A stretch of 64,000 bases of DNA, taken from Arsukibacterium indicum. Lineage in GTDB: Bacteria; Pseudomonadota; Gammaproteobacteria; Enterobacterales; Alteromonadaceae. The notes below the pieces were generated by a model. It was not told where the DNA came from and searched no databases. It saw only the letters and a program-made list of their open reading frames with translations. The first letter of the stretch is position 1. Every line of letters begins with the position of its first letter. Below are positions 26,851 through 35,543 of the stretch, one piece after another. Made by a program: the position numbers and the translations under genes. The stretch spans positions 86,155 through 150,154 of the forward strand of contig NZ_JAHRID010000007.1 in NCBI RefSeq assembly GCF_019100565.1. Direction: 5' to 3'.

Positions 26851-28136
26851 AACGGTTCCTTAACTGCGAAATCAGGCGATACCACGGTACGAGGTTTGCA
26901 GCCGTTTAAGCCGTAAAAGGCAATGTAGATATAACAAAGCAACGGTAGAATAAAGGCCAGCTGCACTCCCATACTGTCAGCAAGTAAGCCTTGCACTAGC
27001 GGCAAAATGGCACCGCCAACAATGGCCAGACATAAAATGCCAGAACCCTGACTGGTGTATTGTTTTAGCCCGGCAATGGCTAAACTGAAAATGGTCGGGA
27101 ACATAATAGAATTACACAGGCCGACCAGCAGTAACGACCACATGGCCAGTTTGCCGGACGATAAAATAGTTAATGCCAGCAATAGCACTGCACAAATAGC
27201 ATTAAACGCCAGTACTTTACCTGCGTTCACTTTCTGCATTACCACAGCGCCGATAAAGCGACCTACCATAGCACCGCCAAAATACCAGGCAATATAGTGT
27301 GAGGCGGCACCTTTTGACATGCCGCCAATTTCCGGCATCGATAAATAACTGACCAGAAAGCTGCCTATGCCAACTTCTGCGCCGACGTACACAAAGATAC
27401 CCAGCGCACCTAGCATTAAATGGCGTTGTTTCCAGGCTTCACCGCCCAACGGCAACGCTTCGGCAGGATCTTTTTTACCCATTGCCGGCAGTTTTAACCA
27501 GGCAAATATGATGGCCAGCAGCACCAGGCTGGCGGCAAGTATCAGGTATGGAAGCTGCACGGTCGATTCAGTAACAGTACCGGGAACTGGTTCTGGCGCG
27601 TCCAGACCACCAAAAATTAACCAGGCACCAAAAAACGGCGCTACTGTTGTACCCAGCGAGTTAAATGCCTGGGTCATGGTTAACCGGCTGGAAGCTGTTT
27701 CCGGTTGACCCAGCACGCTGACATAGGGGTTGGCCGCCACCTGCAAAATAGTGATACCCGAGGCCAGCACAAACAGCGCCAGCAAAAACATGGCATACAC
27801 GTGCATTGCTGCAGCCGGCACAAACAGTAAACAACCGGCACCAGCGATCAGCAAACCAGTAACGATCCCGGATTTATAACCAATTTTACTGACCAGCATA
27901 CCGGCCGGCACCGAGACAATAAAATAGGCGCCAAAAAAGCAGAACTGGATCAGCATAGCCTGGGTGTAACTTAAGTCGAACAGCATTTTTAAGTAGGGGA
28001 TCAAAATATCGTTCAGACAGGTAATAAAGCCCCACATAAAAAATAGCGAGGTCAGGGCGGTAAGCGCAAAGCGGTAATTGCCTTGGCTACCACCGGCGCT
28101 AAGCCCGGCCGCTACTGGAATTGGTGTTGTTGCCAT
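26847..28136 (-). CDS. FucP/GluP-type MFS sugar transporter
   Basis: This is a 12-helix proton-linked sugar symporter of the inner membrane, 429 residues from the ATG at 28136. That start is chosen because GAGGGGG lies a few bases ahead; an upstream in-frame ATG at 28229 would place the operator and promoter inside the gene. The FucP-family landmarks [19 protein letters not shown] (first helix) and [12 protein letters not shown] (mid-protein) are present, and the family takes up glucose, galactose or fucose. Its gene is first in a two-gene operon with the GH3 enzyme, which would deliver glucose in the periplasm. The promoter region is shared with the divergent GH1 gene and carries a LacI-type operator. 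Confidence 0.9.
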   Translation of the reverse strand: MATTPIPVAAGLSAGGSQGNYRFALTALTSLFFMWGFITCLNDILIPYLKMLFDLSYTQAMLIQFCFFGAYFIVSVPAGMLVSKIGYKSGIVTGLLIAGAGCLLFVPAAAMHVYAMFLLALFVLASGITILQVAANPYVSVLGQPETASSRLTMTQAFNSLGTTVAPFFGAWLIFGGLDAPEPVPGTVTESTVQLPYLILAASLVLLAIIFAWLKLPAMGKKDPAEALPLGGEAWKQRHLMLGALGIFVYVGAEVGIGSFLVSYLSMPEIGGMSKGAASHYIAWYFGGAMVGRFIGAVVMQKVNAGKVLAFNAICAVLLLALTILSSGKLAMWSLLLVGLCNSIMFPTIFSLAIAGLKQYTSQGSGILCLAIVGGAILPLVQGLLADSMGVQLAFILPLLCYIYIAFYGLNGCKPRTVVSPDFAVKEPL

Positions 28137-28198
28137 CTTGTCCCCCTCGGGTGCATAGTGTTTTTTATTGACGTGCTGGCGAGAGCCGTCTAGTATGA

Positions 28199-28240
28199 TG
28201 TAAGCGCTTTCATTTATAGCATATATCACGCTGTTGGCAA
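28199..28240 (-). promoter_or_regulatory. Divergent promoter with LacI-type operator (MFS-GH3 and GH1 genes)
   Basis: On the minus strand TTGCCA (28240-28235), a 16-base spacer and TATAAA (28218-28213) form a good promoter. The operator TGAAAGCGCTTACA (28212-28199) follows at once, overlapping the expected start site. It differs by one base from the perfect palindrome at 18156. The single site may also control the GH1-GPH-LacI operon that leaves in the other direction. Confidence 0.82.
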
Positions 28241-28293
28241 ATTTTTTGTCGTCCAGCTGCCAGTAACTTTACGTTCGGAAGATAGCCAAATTG

Positions 28294-29652
28294 ATGAAAA
28301 TCTCCTTAGCTGCCAATTCAGCCTTACTTAAGCCCGACTTTACCTTTGGTGTGGCGACGGCCTCGTTTCAGATTGAAGGCGCTGCCGACAGTCGCTTGCC
28401 CTGTATCTGGGATACATTTTGTGCTGAGGCGGGCCGGATTAAAGACGGCTCTGATGGCCTGACTGCCTGTGATCATGTCAATCGCTGGCGTGAAGATGTT
28501 GAGCTTATTGCTTCACTAGGCGTTGATGCTTACCGTTTTTCTATTGCCTGGGGCCGGGTAATAAACACCGACGGTAGTGTTAACACAGAAGGGTTGGCGT
28601 TCTATCAGCAATTGCTGGACGCATTGAATGAGCGCAACATCAAGCCGTTTGTCACGCTGTATCACTGGGATTTACCGCAGTACCTGCAAGACGAAGGTGG
28701 TTGGTTAAACCGGGCAACCGCTTATAAATTTGCAGAATACGCTGACGTAATCAGCAAGGCTTTTGCTGAAAAAGTGTATTCCTATGCCACCTTAAATGAG
28801 CCATTTTGCAGTGCCTATTTAAGTTATGAGGCGGGTATTCATGCGCCGGGTGTGCAAAACCGCAAGCAGGGCCGGCAGGTCGCCCATCATCTATTACTGG
28901 CACATGGACTGGCAATACAGGTGTTACGCCGTAACGCCCCGCAGGCACTGAATGGCATTGTGCTGAATTTCAGCCCCTGCCATCCTGCCAGCAGCAGCGA
29001 AACCGATATCCGGGCAGCCCGGATGGCCGATCAGTATCATAATCAGTGGTACATTCAGCCATTAATAGAGGGGCGTTACCCGGAATTACTCAGCCAGCTG
29101 CCGGTAACAGAGCAACCGGAAATTGCGGCTGGCGATATGGCAATTATTGCCCAGCCACTCGACTTTCTGGGAGTTAATTACTATACCCGCACGGTATATC
29201 GCGACAATGGTAAAGGTTGGTTCAGCGACGTACCGCCGACTGCGCCACCACTTACTGATATGGGTTGGGAAATTTATCCGGCGGGGCTGACAGAGATATT
29301 GCTGGATATTAATAAACGTTATACGTTGCCGCCGGTGTATATCACCGAAAATGGCGCGGCTATGCCCGATACCCTGCAGCATGGCCAGATACAGGACACT
29401 GAGCGGGTTGCCTATTTTCAGCAGCATCTGCAGGCAGTAGATAATGCAATAACTGCCGGCATGCGCATCGATGGTTACTTTGCCTGGAGCCTGATGGATA
29501 ATTTTGAATGGGCCGAAGGCTATGCCAAACGGTTTGGTATAGTCTATGTTGATTATGCGACTCAGCAGCGCACCTTAAAAGCCAGTGCGTTGGCGTTGCG
29601 CGACTGTTTTGCCAGCCGCATGGCTACCGACAATAAGATTGCTAACAAATAA
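28294..29652 (+). CDS. GH1 family beta-glucosidase
   Basis: A cytoplasmic retaining beta-glucosidase of 452 residues, typical for GH1. Motifs: FGVATASFQIEGA at the N terminus, acid/base E169 in YATLNEPFC, nucleophile E352 in VYITENGAA, and the C-terminal WSLMDNFEWAEGY loop that shapes the sugar site. There is no signal peptide, so it should act on imported disaccharides such as cellobiose or laminaribiose. The ATG at 28294 is preferred to the TTG three bases earlier. It heads an operon with the GPH symporter and the LacI regulator and is divergent from the MFS-GH3 operon. Confidence 0.94.
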   Translation: MKISLAANSALLKPDFTFGVATASFQIEGAADSRLPCIWDTFCAEAGRIKDGSDGLTACDHVNRWREDVELIASLGVDAYRFSIAWGRVINTDGSVNTEGLAFYQQLLDALNERNIKPFVTLYHWDLPQYLQDEGGWLNRATAYKFAEYADVISKAFAEKVYSYATLNEPFCSAYLSYEAGIHAPGVQNRKQGRQVAHHLLLAHGLAIQVLRRNAPQALNGIVLNFSPCHPASSSETDIRAARMADQYHNQWYIQPLIEGRYPELLSQLPVTEQPEIAAGDMAIIAQPLDFLGVNYYTRTVYRDNGKGWFSDVPPTAPPLTDMGWEIYPAGLTEILLDINKRYTLPPVYITENGAAMPDTLQHGQIQDTERVAYFQQHLQAVDNAITAGMRIDGYFAWSLMDNFEWAEGYAKRFGIVYVDYATQQRTLKASALALRDCFASRMATDNKIANK

Positions 29653-29688
29653 CAATAAATAAAATTAACGCGCCATCATGGGGTTAGC

Positions 29689-31050
29689 ATGCTGACAAAA
29701 AAAGAAAAAGTGGCCTATGGCCTTGGCGATACCGCCAGCAATATCGTGTTTCAGACGGTCATGTTGTTTTTAACTTTTTTTTATACCGATATATTTGGTA
29801 TTTCTCCGGCAGTGGTTGGCAGTATGTTTCTGCTGGTTCGGATTATTGATGCGGTGACCGATCCGCTGATGGGTGCGTTGGCTGATAAAACCAAAAGCAG
29901 GCATGGCAAATACCGGCCCTATTTGTTGTGGCTGGCATTGCCGTTTGCGTTATGCAGTGTGTTAGCGTTTACCACGCCTGATTTATCTGCCAATGGTAAA
30001 GTGATATATGCCTTTACCACCTATACTCTGCTAATGCTGGCGTATACCGCCATTAATATTCCTTACTCGGCACTGGGTGGCGTGCTAACTGCTGATCCAT
30101 CTGAGCGGGTGTCAGTGCAATCATATCGTTTTGTGTTCGGCATGCTGGGCGGCCTGCTGGTCACAGCCTGTACCTTGCCGCTGGTAAACTACTTTGGCAA
30201 TGGTGATAATGCCAGGGGCTATCAGCTAACCATCGCCGCTATGAGTGTGCTGGGTTTAATCTTGTTTTTGCTGTGTTTTTACGGTACCCGCGAGCGGGTG
30301 CATGCCCCGGCTAATCAGCAGTTAACCCTGCGTAACAGCTTCAGTTCTTTGTGGCAGAACGATCAGTGGCGCATTTTATCTGTGGCCGCATTTTTTCTGC
30401 TTACCGGCATGGTGCTGCGTACCACCCTGGCTATTTACTATGTGAAATATTTTCTCGGCCGGGAAGATTTAATTACCGCCTTTATTACCCTTGGCATGCT
30501 TGGCAATATTGCTGGCTGCGCTGTAGCCCAGTGGCTTAGCCGTTATATTGATAAAGTAAAAGCTTACATTGGCTTACAGTTTATCTCGGCTGCTATTTGT
30601 GTTGTCAGCTTTTTTATTGGCCCGCAACAACTGGTTCTGGCCTTCGCGTTGTATTTTTTATGGGGCTTCTTTTTACAAATGGCCACGCCGCTACTATGGG
30701 CTAAAATGGCCGATACCGTTGATTACGGCCATTATAAAACCGGGGTTCGGATCACTGGTCTGGTATATTCTTCAATCGTGTTTTTTATCAAGCTGGGGTT
30801 GGCTTTAGGTGGCGCCCTGGCTGGCTGGCTGCTGGCCGGCTTTGGCTATCAGGCTGATACTGTGCAAAGTACTGAGGCACAGCAGGGTATTTTGCTCAGT
30901 TTTACCCTGTTACCAGCCATTGGCTCGATACTGGTGGCACTGGTGATGACCCGGTACCGGCTTAGTAGCGGGCGGGTATTGGATATTCACCGGCAACTGG
31001 CACAGCAATCTGGTGATAGCGCGCCAGAGCATGTTAAAGTAAATGCCTAA
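29689..31050 (+). CDS. GPH-family glycoside:cation symporter (MelB-like)
   Basis: This inner-membrane carrier of 453 residues has twelve helices and the GPH features KVAYGLGDTASNIVFQTVML at the N terminus, RIIDAVTDPLMGALADKTKSRHGKYRPYLLW between helices two and three (shown only in part here: DAVTDPLMGALADKTKSRHG), and SYRFVFGMLGG. The family moves di- and oligosaccharides with H+ or Na+. Placed right after the intracellular GH1 enzyme, it most likely imports beta-glucosides cleaved by that enzyme. Together with the FucP-type carrier, the locus therefore takes up both glucose and short oligomers. GGGGTT lies ahead of the ATG as ribosome-binding site. Confidence 0.9.
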   Translation: MLTKKEKVAYGLGDTASNIVFQTVMLFLTFFYTDIFGISPAVVGSMFLLVRIIDAVTDPLMGALADKTKSRHGKYRPYLLWLALPFALCSVLAFTTPDLSANGKVIYAFTTYTLLMLAYTAINIPYSALGGVLTADPSERVSVQSYRFVFGMLGGLLVTACTLPLVNYFGNGDNARGYQLTIAAMSVLGLILFLLCFYGTRERVHAPANQQLTLRNSFSSLWQNDQWRILSVAAFFLLTGMVLRTTLAIYYVKYFLGREDLITAFITLGMLGNIAGCAVAQWLSRYIDKVKAYIGLQFISAAICVVSFFIGPQQLVLAFALYFLWGFFLQMATPLLWAKMADTVDYGHYKTGVRITGLVYSSIVFFIKLGLALGGALAGWLLAGFGYQADTVQSTEAQQGILLSFTLLPAIGSILVALVMTRYRLSSGRVLDIHRQLAQQSGDSAPEHVKVNA

Positions 31051-31070
31051 TTTAAGAGTACAGGCAAACC

Positions 31071-32078
31071 ATGGCGACCATTTACCAAGTCTCTGAATTA
31101 GCTGGTGTATCGCTGGCTACTGTTTCCCGGGTCATGAACAACAACGTGCGGGTAAGTGAAGCTACCCGCAATAAAGTGTTGCAGGCCATGGAACAATTGG
31201 GTTACCGGCCTAATTCTATCGCGCAGTCGCTGGCCTCTAGCCGTTCTAACAGCATTGGTATTCTGGTTTCTGAATTACACGGTCCTTTTTATGGCGAAAT
31301 GCTGACAGGTATAGAAGCGGAATTCCGGGCGGCAGGCAAGCATGTAATTATTGCTGCCGGGCACAGTGAGCGGGCTACTGAAGAGGACGGTATCGATTTT
31401 TTGCGTAGCCGTAATTGTGATGCGCTTATTTTGCATGTTGAGGCAGTAAGCGACCAGTTTTTAATCGATTTAAGTAAAAAAGAAACGCCTTTTGTATTGC
31501 TAAACCGCCAGGTGCCGGCGCTGGCCGACCGTTGTATCAGTCTGGACAATGAGCTGGGTGGTTATCTGGCGGCCCGCCATTTGCTGCAACAAGGTCACCG
31601 TCATATTGGTTATATTGCCGGGCCAATGTGGAAAGCCGACGCCCGCGATCGCTTTCATGGCCACCAACGGGCACTGGCTGAATATCAGTTAACCGCTGAC
31701 GAGGCGTTGTTTTTTGAAGGTGACTTCCGGGAAACCGGCGGTAGTAAAGGATTACAGGCGCTACTGGCAAGTGGCCGGCCATTCAGTGCAATAGTGTGCG
31801 CTAATGATGAAATGGCATCAGGTGCGCTGACCGCGGCCCGTGAGTTGGGTTACGAAGTGCCGGCTGATTTCTCAGTAATGGGTTTCGATAACGTTAATTT
31901 TGCTTATTACACCTATCCGAAACTATCCACTATCGACTATCCGGTCAGCGCCATGGGCCATATGGCCGCCCGCTGGGTGCTGAAAAAGGTATACCAGCAA
32001 AGCAATATTGACGTGCAGCAGGTATTTAATCCTCACCTTATACCACGCGACTCCGTGGCAGAAGCAGCCAATACCTAA
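31071..32078 (+). CDS. LacI-family transcriptional regulator of the beta-glucan locus
   Basis: The 335-residue protein has the LacI helix-turn-helix at residues 3-50 (ATIYQVSELAGVSLATVSRV, then the hinge RPNSIAQSLASSRSN) and a periplasmic-binding-protein-like sugar-sensing domain (about 60-330). It is the last gene of the GH1-GPH operon, 20 bases after the symporter stop. Palindromes TGTAAGCGCTTACA and TGTAAGCGCTTTCA, which fit this family, lie before the GH16 operon and between the MFS and GH1 genes. Inferred: it represses the whole locus and is released by a glucose-containing ligand. As its own gene is downstream of one such site, autoregulation is expected. Confidence 0.92.
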   Translation: MATIYQVSELAGVSLATVSRVMNNNVRVSEATRNKVLQAMEQLGYRPNSIAQSLASSRSNSIGILVSELHGPFYGEMLTGIEAEFRAAGKHVIIAAGHSERATEEDGIDFLRSRNCDALILHVEAVSDQFLIDLSKKETPFVLLNRQVPALADRCISLDNELGGYLAARHLLQQGHRHIGYIAGPMWKADARDRFHGHQRALAEYQLTADEALFFEGDFRETGGSKGLQALLASGRPFSAIVCANDEMASGALTAARELGYEVPADFSVMGFDNVNFAYYTYPKLSTIDYPVSAMGHMAARWVLKKVYQQSNIDVQQVFNPHLIPRDSVAEAANT

Positions 32079-32238
32079 GCCATCGTCAGCTGCAGAATGA
32101 CATAGCGCACAATTGCTGCTGATTTAATCGATTACTTCGTTCAATCTTTATAGTTAAATTCATTAGTTTTGATTAAAGCAACAACGTATAGTGTGTGGTT
32201 TAACGTGCATGTTGCGCGTTTGCAGTAGAGGAACAGTT

Positions 32239-33888
32239 ATGCAGAATGCGCAGGCAATGACCGTCGCAATGCGGTTGGCTCTGGGATTTGGAGTGGTCCT
32301 GTTGTTAATGGTGGCTCTGACCTTATTTGGCGTGCAGCGGGTAAGTCAGATAAATAAGACGCTGACTGAAATAACTGAAGTCAATTCAGTCAAGCAGCGC
32401 TATGCCATTAACTTTCGCGGTAGCGTACACGACAGAGCCATTGCTCTGCGCGATATTACCCTGGTGCCAAACCCGGCGGATCTGCCGGCCATTCTTAATG
32501 ACATTGAGCGGTTACAAACCTTTTACCAGCAATCTCGCCAGCCAATGGACCAGTTGTTTCAGGCCAGTGTTGACATCAGTGCGGCTGAACGTCGCTTACT
32601 GGATACTATTCATACGGTTGAGCAGCGGGCACAACCATTAGCTGCAGAGGTGGTCCGGTTACGCCAGCAAGGCCAGCAGGCTGCGGCACAGCAACTGCTA
32701 TTGCAGCAGATGAGTCCTGCTTTTGTGGATTGGCTTGCCAGTATCAATGCATTTATTGATTTTCAGGAGCAGAAAAACCAGCAGGCTACTGCCTATGCCC
32801 GCGATGTGGCAGAAACCTTTGCGCTGTCGATGGTGATGCTGACTTTATTTGCTATTGTCATTGGAGGAGTAACTGCCTGGTATATCAGTCGCTATTTGCG
32901 CAATTCACTGGGCGGTGAGCCTGCACTGACAGCAGAAATAGTCAGCCAGATAGCAGGTGGCGATCTGACAACGCAAATTAAAGACAGTCAGCCAAACAGT
33001 ATGTTGGCGGCTGTTGCCAGAATGCAGCAGCAATTGCGCCAAACTTTAAAAGAGGTTATCGGTGCAGCCAATACGGTATCGGTGCAAGCAGGTGAGCTGG
33101 ATTTAGCGTCAAAAGAAGCGTTGCAGGCATCCGAGTTACAAGCTTCTTCATCAACAGCGTCGGCGGCGAGTATTGAAGAGATGACAGTTAGTCTTAATGA
33201 GGTAGCCAATACCGTGCGGCTGACTGAACAAAATTCAGAAAAAACCGCTGAACTGTCGGCGCAGGGCGCAAAACTGGTAAAAGAAGCGGCAACAGAAATC
33301 GGTGTGGTTGCTGAAACCGTTCAGCAATCTGCCAGCCAGATTGGCAGTTTGCAGCAGCGCTCAAAAGATATTGCCGGCATTGCCGGGGTTATCCGTAGTA
33401 TTGCAGAGCAAACTAATCTTCTGGCATTAAATGCTGCAATAGAAGCTGCCCGGGCCGGCGAGTCTGGCCGTGGTTTTGCAGTGGTAGCAGATGAAGTGAG
33501 ACAGCTGGCTGAGCGCACCAGCAAGGCTACTACCGAAATTGCCGGTATGATTCAGTTAGTTCAGGATGAAACCCAGCAAGCAGTCGTGGGGATGGAAACC
33601 TCGGCGCCACGGGTTGCGCAGGGGCTGGCGTTGGCAAATCAGGCGGCAACGATGCTGGAGCAAATTCGCGTACAGGCAGAAGACTCGCTGCATAATGTCC
33701 GGGATGTATCCCGCTCAACCAACGAACAATCTGCTGCAGTATCTGAGCTTGCCCGGCATATTGAGCAAATTGCGACGATGTCGCGTGAAACCACGCTGAC
33801 GCTGAAGCAAAACCGCGGCGCGGTGGCCGCACTGCAGCAGGTAGCAACCGGGCTAAATGGCCAGGTCAGCCGGTTTAAAACCGATTAA
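32239..33888 (+). CDS. Methyl-accepting chemotaxis protein
   Basis: The 549-residue receptor has a first membrane helix (about 12-33), a periplasmic four-helix-bundle sensor (about 35-190), a second helix (about 193-215), a short HAMP-like linker and a long cytoplasmic coiled coil with the signalling tip [20 protein letters not shown] and [18 protein letters not shown]. The ATG at 32239 with GAGGAA ahead is preferred over an upstream in-frame ATG at 32191. A gap of 160 bases separates it from the LacI gene, so it may have its own promoter. Its position at the edge of the glucan locus hints at chemotaxis to sugars, which is inference only; the ligand is unknown. Confidence 0.93.
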   Translation: MQNAQAMTVAMRLALGFGVVLLLMVALTLFGVQRVSQINKTLTEITEVNSVKQRYAINFRGSVHDRAIALRDITLVPNPADLPAILNDIERLQTFYQQSRQPMDQLFQASVDISAAERRLLDTIHTVEQRAQPLAAEVVRLRQQGQQAAAQQLLLQQMSPAFVDWLASINAFIDFQEQKNQQATAYARDVAETFALSMVMLTLFAIVIGGVTAWYISRYLRNSLGGEPALTAEIVSQIAGGDLTTQIKDSQPNSMLAAVARMQQQLRQTLKEVIGAANTVSVQAGELDLASKEALQASELQASSSTASAASIEEMTVSLNEVANTVRLTEQNSEKTAELSAQGAKLVKEAATEIGVVAETVQQSASQIGSLQQRSKDIAGIAGVIRSIAEQTNLLALNAAIEAARAGESGRGFAVVADEVRQLAERTSKATTEIAGMIQLVQDETQQAVVGMETSAPRVAQGLALANQAATMLEQIRVQAEDSLHNVRDVSRSTNEQSAAVSELARHIEQIATMSRETTLTLKQNRGAVAALQQVATGLNGQVSRFKTD

Positions 33889-33889
33889 T

Positions 33890-34882
33890 TCACGGCAGGG
33901 CACTGCCGCGGGCGCTAAGGTACAGTGCGTACCAGTGTTCGCGGCTTAACCGCACATCCGGCGCCTGACCGCAGGCTTTAATCCGATTGATACTGGTGGT
34001 GCCGATTACCGGTTGAATATTGGCAGGGTGGCGCATTAGCCAGCCCAGCACTATTGCTTCACTGGATACCTGATACTCGGCTGCCAGCTGCTGCACCAGC
34101 TTTGCCGTTACCTGCACATGAGATGGTTGCTGGCTGATATCTTTGCCACTGAATAAGCCCTGGCTTAAACTGCCCCAGGCTTGCAGTTGAATGTTATGGC
34201 GACGGCAGTATTCGATGGTGCCGCTGCTGAAATTAGCCGGCGGCTGGCCGCTGCAGCCTGCTGTTGTGCCCTCATCCAGCCAGGCCAGATGACTTAAGCT
34301 TAATTCCAGTTGATTAACGATGAAAGGTTCGAGCACCGAATCTTGCAGCAGCGCCATCTGATGTTGCTGCATATTCGAGACGCCAAAATGTTTTACTTTG
34401 CCGCTGGCCGTCAGCTTTGCAAAAGCAGACGCAACCTCTGCGGGCTCCATCAGCGGGTCCGGCCGATGTAACAGTAGGATATCCAGCTGTTCGGTTTGTA
34501 GCCGGCGTAAAATATTATTAACCGACTCTATTATCCACTGCTCAGAAAAATCATAACGCTGTGGGTTCATATCGTCGGCAAAGCGGATGCCACATTTTGA
34601 CTGCAAAGACATATGCTGACGCAATTCCGGCCGCTGTGCCAATACTTTACCAAACACCTGTTCGGCTTTGCCGAAAGTATAAATGTCGGCGTGATCAAAA
34701 ATCCGGATCCCTGCGTCAAGGGCGGCGTCAATGATTTGATTCGCTTCACTGATGTCGGCGGCTGACAGCGGATTTTTGTTCCAGCCGCCGCCTAAATTCA
34801 TACAGCCAAATACCAAAGGGCTGTGCTGGCGCAATTGATTGGCCAGCGGATAACTGTTCTGGGTTGTGTTGGTACCGGGCAT
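33890..34882 (-). CDS. Aldo/keto reductase
   Basis: A cytoplasmic NADPH-dependent oxidoreductase of 330 residues with the AKR tetrad visible: Asp and Tyr in FDHADIYTFG, Lys in LQSKCGIRF, His in DILLLHRPDPL. The sequence GVSNM and the C-terminal GTTSINRI cofactor segment are also present. It resembles the YdhF-type reductases that act on small aldehydes or ketones; the physiological substrate is unknown. Its stop codon is two bases from that of the chemoreceptor gene (convergent). It is separated by a short gap from the DUF3617 gene on the same strand, so co-transcription is possible. Confidence 0.9.
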   Translation of the reverse strand: MPGTNTTQNSYPLANQLRQHSPLVFGCMNLGGGWNKNPLSAADISEANQIIDAALDAGIRIFDHADIYTFGKAEQVFGKVLAQRPELRQHMSLQSKCGIRFADDMNPQRYDFSEQWIIESVNNILRRLQTEQLDILLLHRPDPLMEPAEVASAFAKLTASGKVKHFGVSNMQQHQMALLQDSVLEPFIVNQLELSLSHLAWLDEGTTAGCSGQPPANFSSGTIEYCRRHNIQLQAWGSLSQGLFSGKDISQQPSHVQVTAKLVQQLAAEYQVSSEAIVLGWLMRHPANIQPVIGTTSINRIKACGQAPDVRLSREHWYALYLSARGSALP

Positions 34883-34906
34883 AGCTGTTCCTGTAAAACA
34901 TCAAAA

Positions 34907-35458
34907 TCAGCCGCAATCAGCTTTTAGCCACTTACCACTTTGTTGCATGGTCATCTGTTCGGCTTTGCCATTTACTTCAGTAGTAAAACTGGCATTGCCA
35001 CTATAGGCTTTGCGGCTGCTAAAGGTCATTTCACCTTCACCACTGGTCGGTGGGTTAGTATCGCAACTGAAGGAAAAACGATAACTGTTGTCGCCAGTCT
35101 GGTTAATTTGCTGCTGACAACCATCCTGCTGTGGCAGCTGGCCCTGATCAATTTGCTGCTGGGTCAGGCAAACCTGCACTGAACTGCCTTTTAAATCGAA
35201 AGACATGCCCTGACTGGCCATCATTTTTTCCATCATTTGCCGCTGGGCTGCCGGCATGCTTGCCAGCTGCTGTTCAAGCTGCTGCATGGCGCGTTCCAGT
35301 TCACCACTGGCGGTTTTAATACTGAAGCTATGTTGCCATAAGCCGGGTTCAACATCCAGGATCAGGGTTTCGGCATTGCCGGGCAGGCTTATGCCCGTGA
35401 GAGCAGCACAGAAAAAAGTGGTCAGAATGGGTTGGCGCTGTTTTTTACAATCTTGCAT
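34907..35458 (-). CDS. DUF3617-like periplasmic protein
   Basis: The 183-residue product has a hydrophobic N-terminal signal (about 12-30, ending NAE). It then has the DUF3617 pattern: a start ILDVEPGLWQHSFSIKTASG, a glutamine/methionine-rich helical insert, conserved cysteines in VQVCLTQQQ, DGCQQQI and SFSCDT, and a closing strand SGKWLKADCG. The family is widespread in the proteobacterial envelope with no known activity. GGAGGATT ahead of the ATG is a strong ribosome-binding site. It lies upstream of the aldo/keto reductase with a 24-base gap. Confidence 0.82.
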   Translation of the reverse strand: MQDCKKQRQPILTTFFCAALTGISLPGNAETLILDVEPGLWQHSFSIKTASGELERAMQQLEQQLASMPAAQRQMMEKMMASQGMSFDLKGSSVQVCLTQQQIDQGQLPQQDGCQQQINQTGDNSYRFSFSCDTNPPTSGEGEMTFSSRKAYSGNASFTTEVNGKAEQMTMQQSGKWLKADCG

Positions 35459-35543
35459 GATAATCCTCCATGACGGTTAAACAAGACTACTGAAACAAAC
35501 TGCAAGCATAGAAGCTAACAGCGAAAACCGCAAAGTCTCCAGC

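Noticed and set aside
28136-28229. Upstream ATG giving a longer MFS protein
   Set aside because: It would put the promoter and operator inside the gene and lacks the strong GAGGGGG that precedes the ATG at 28136.
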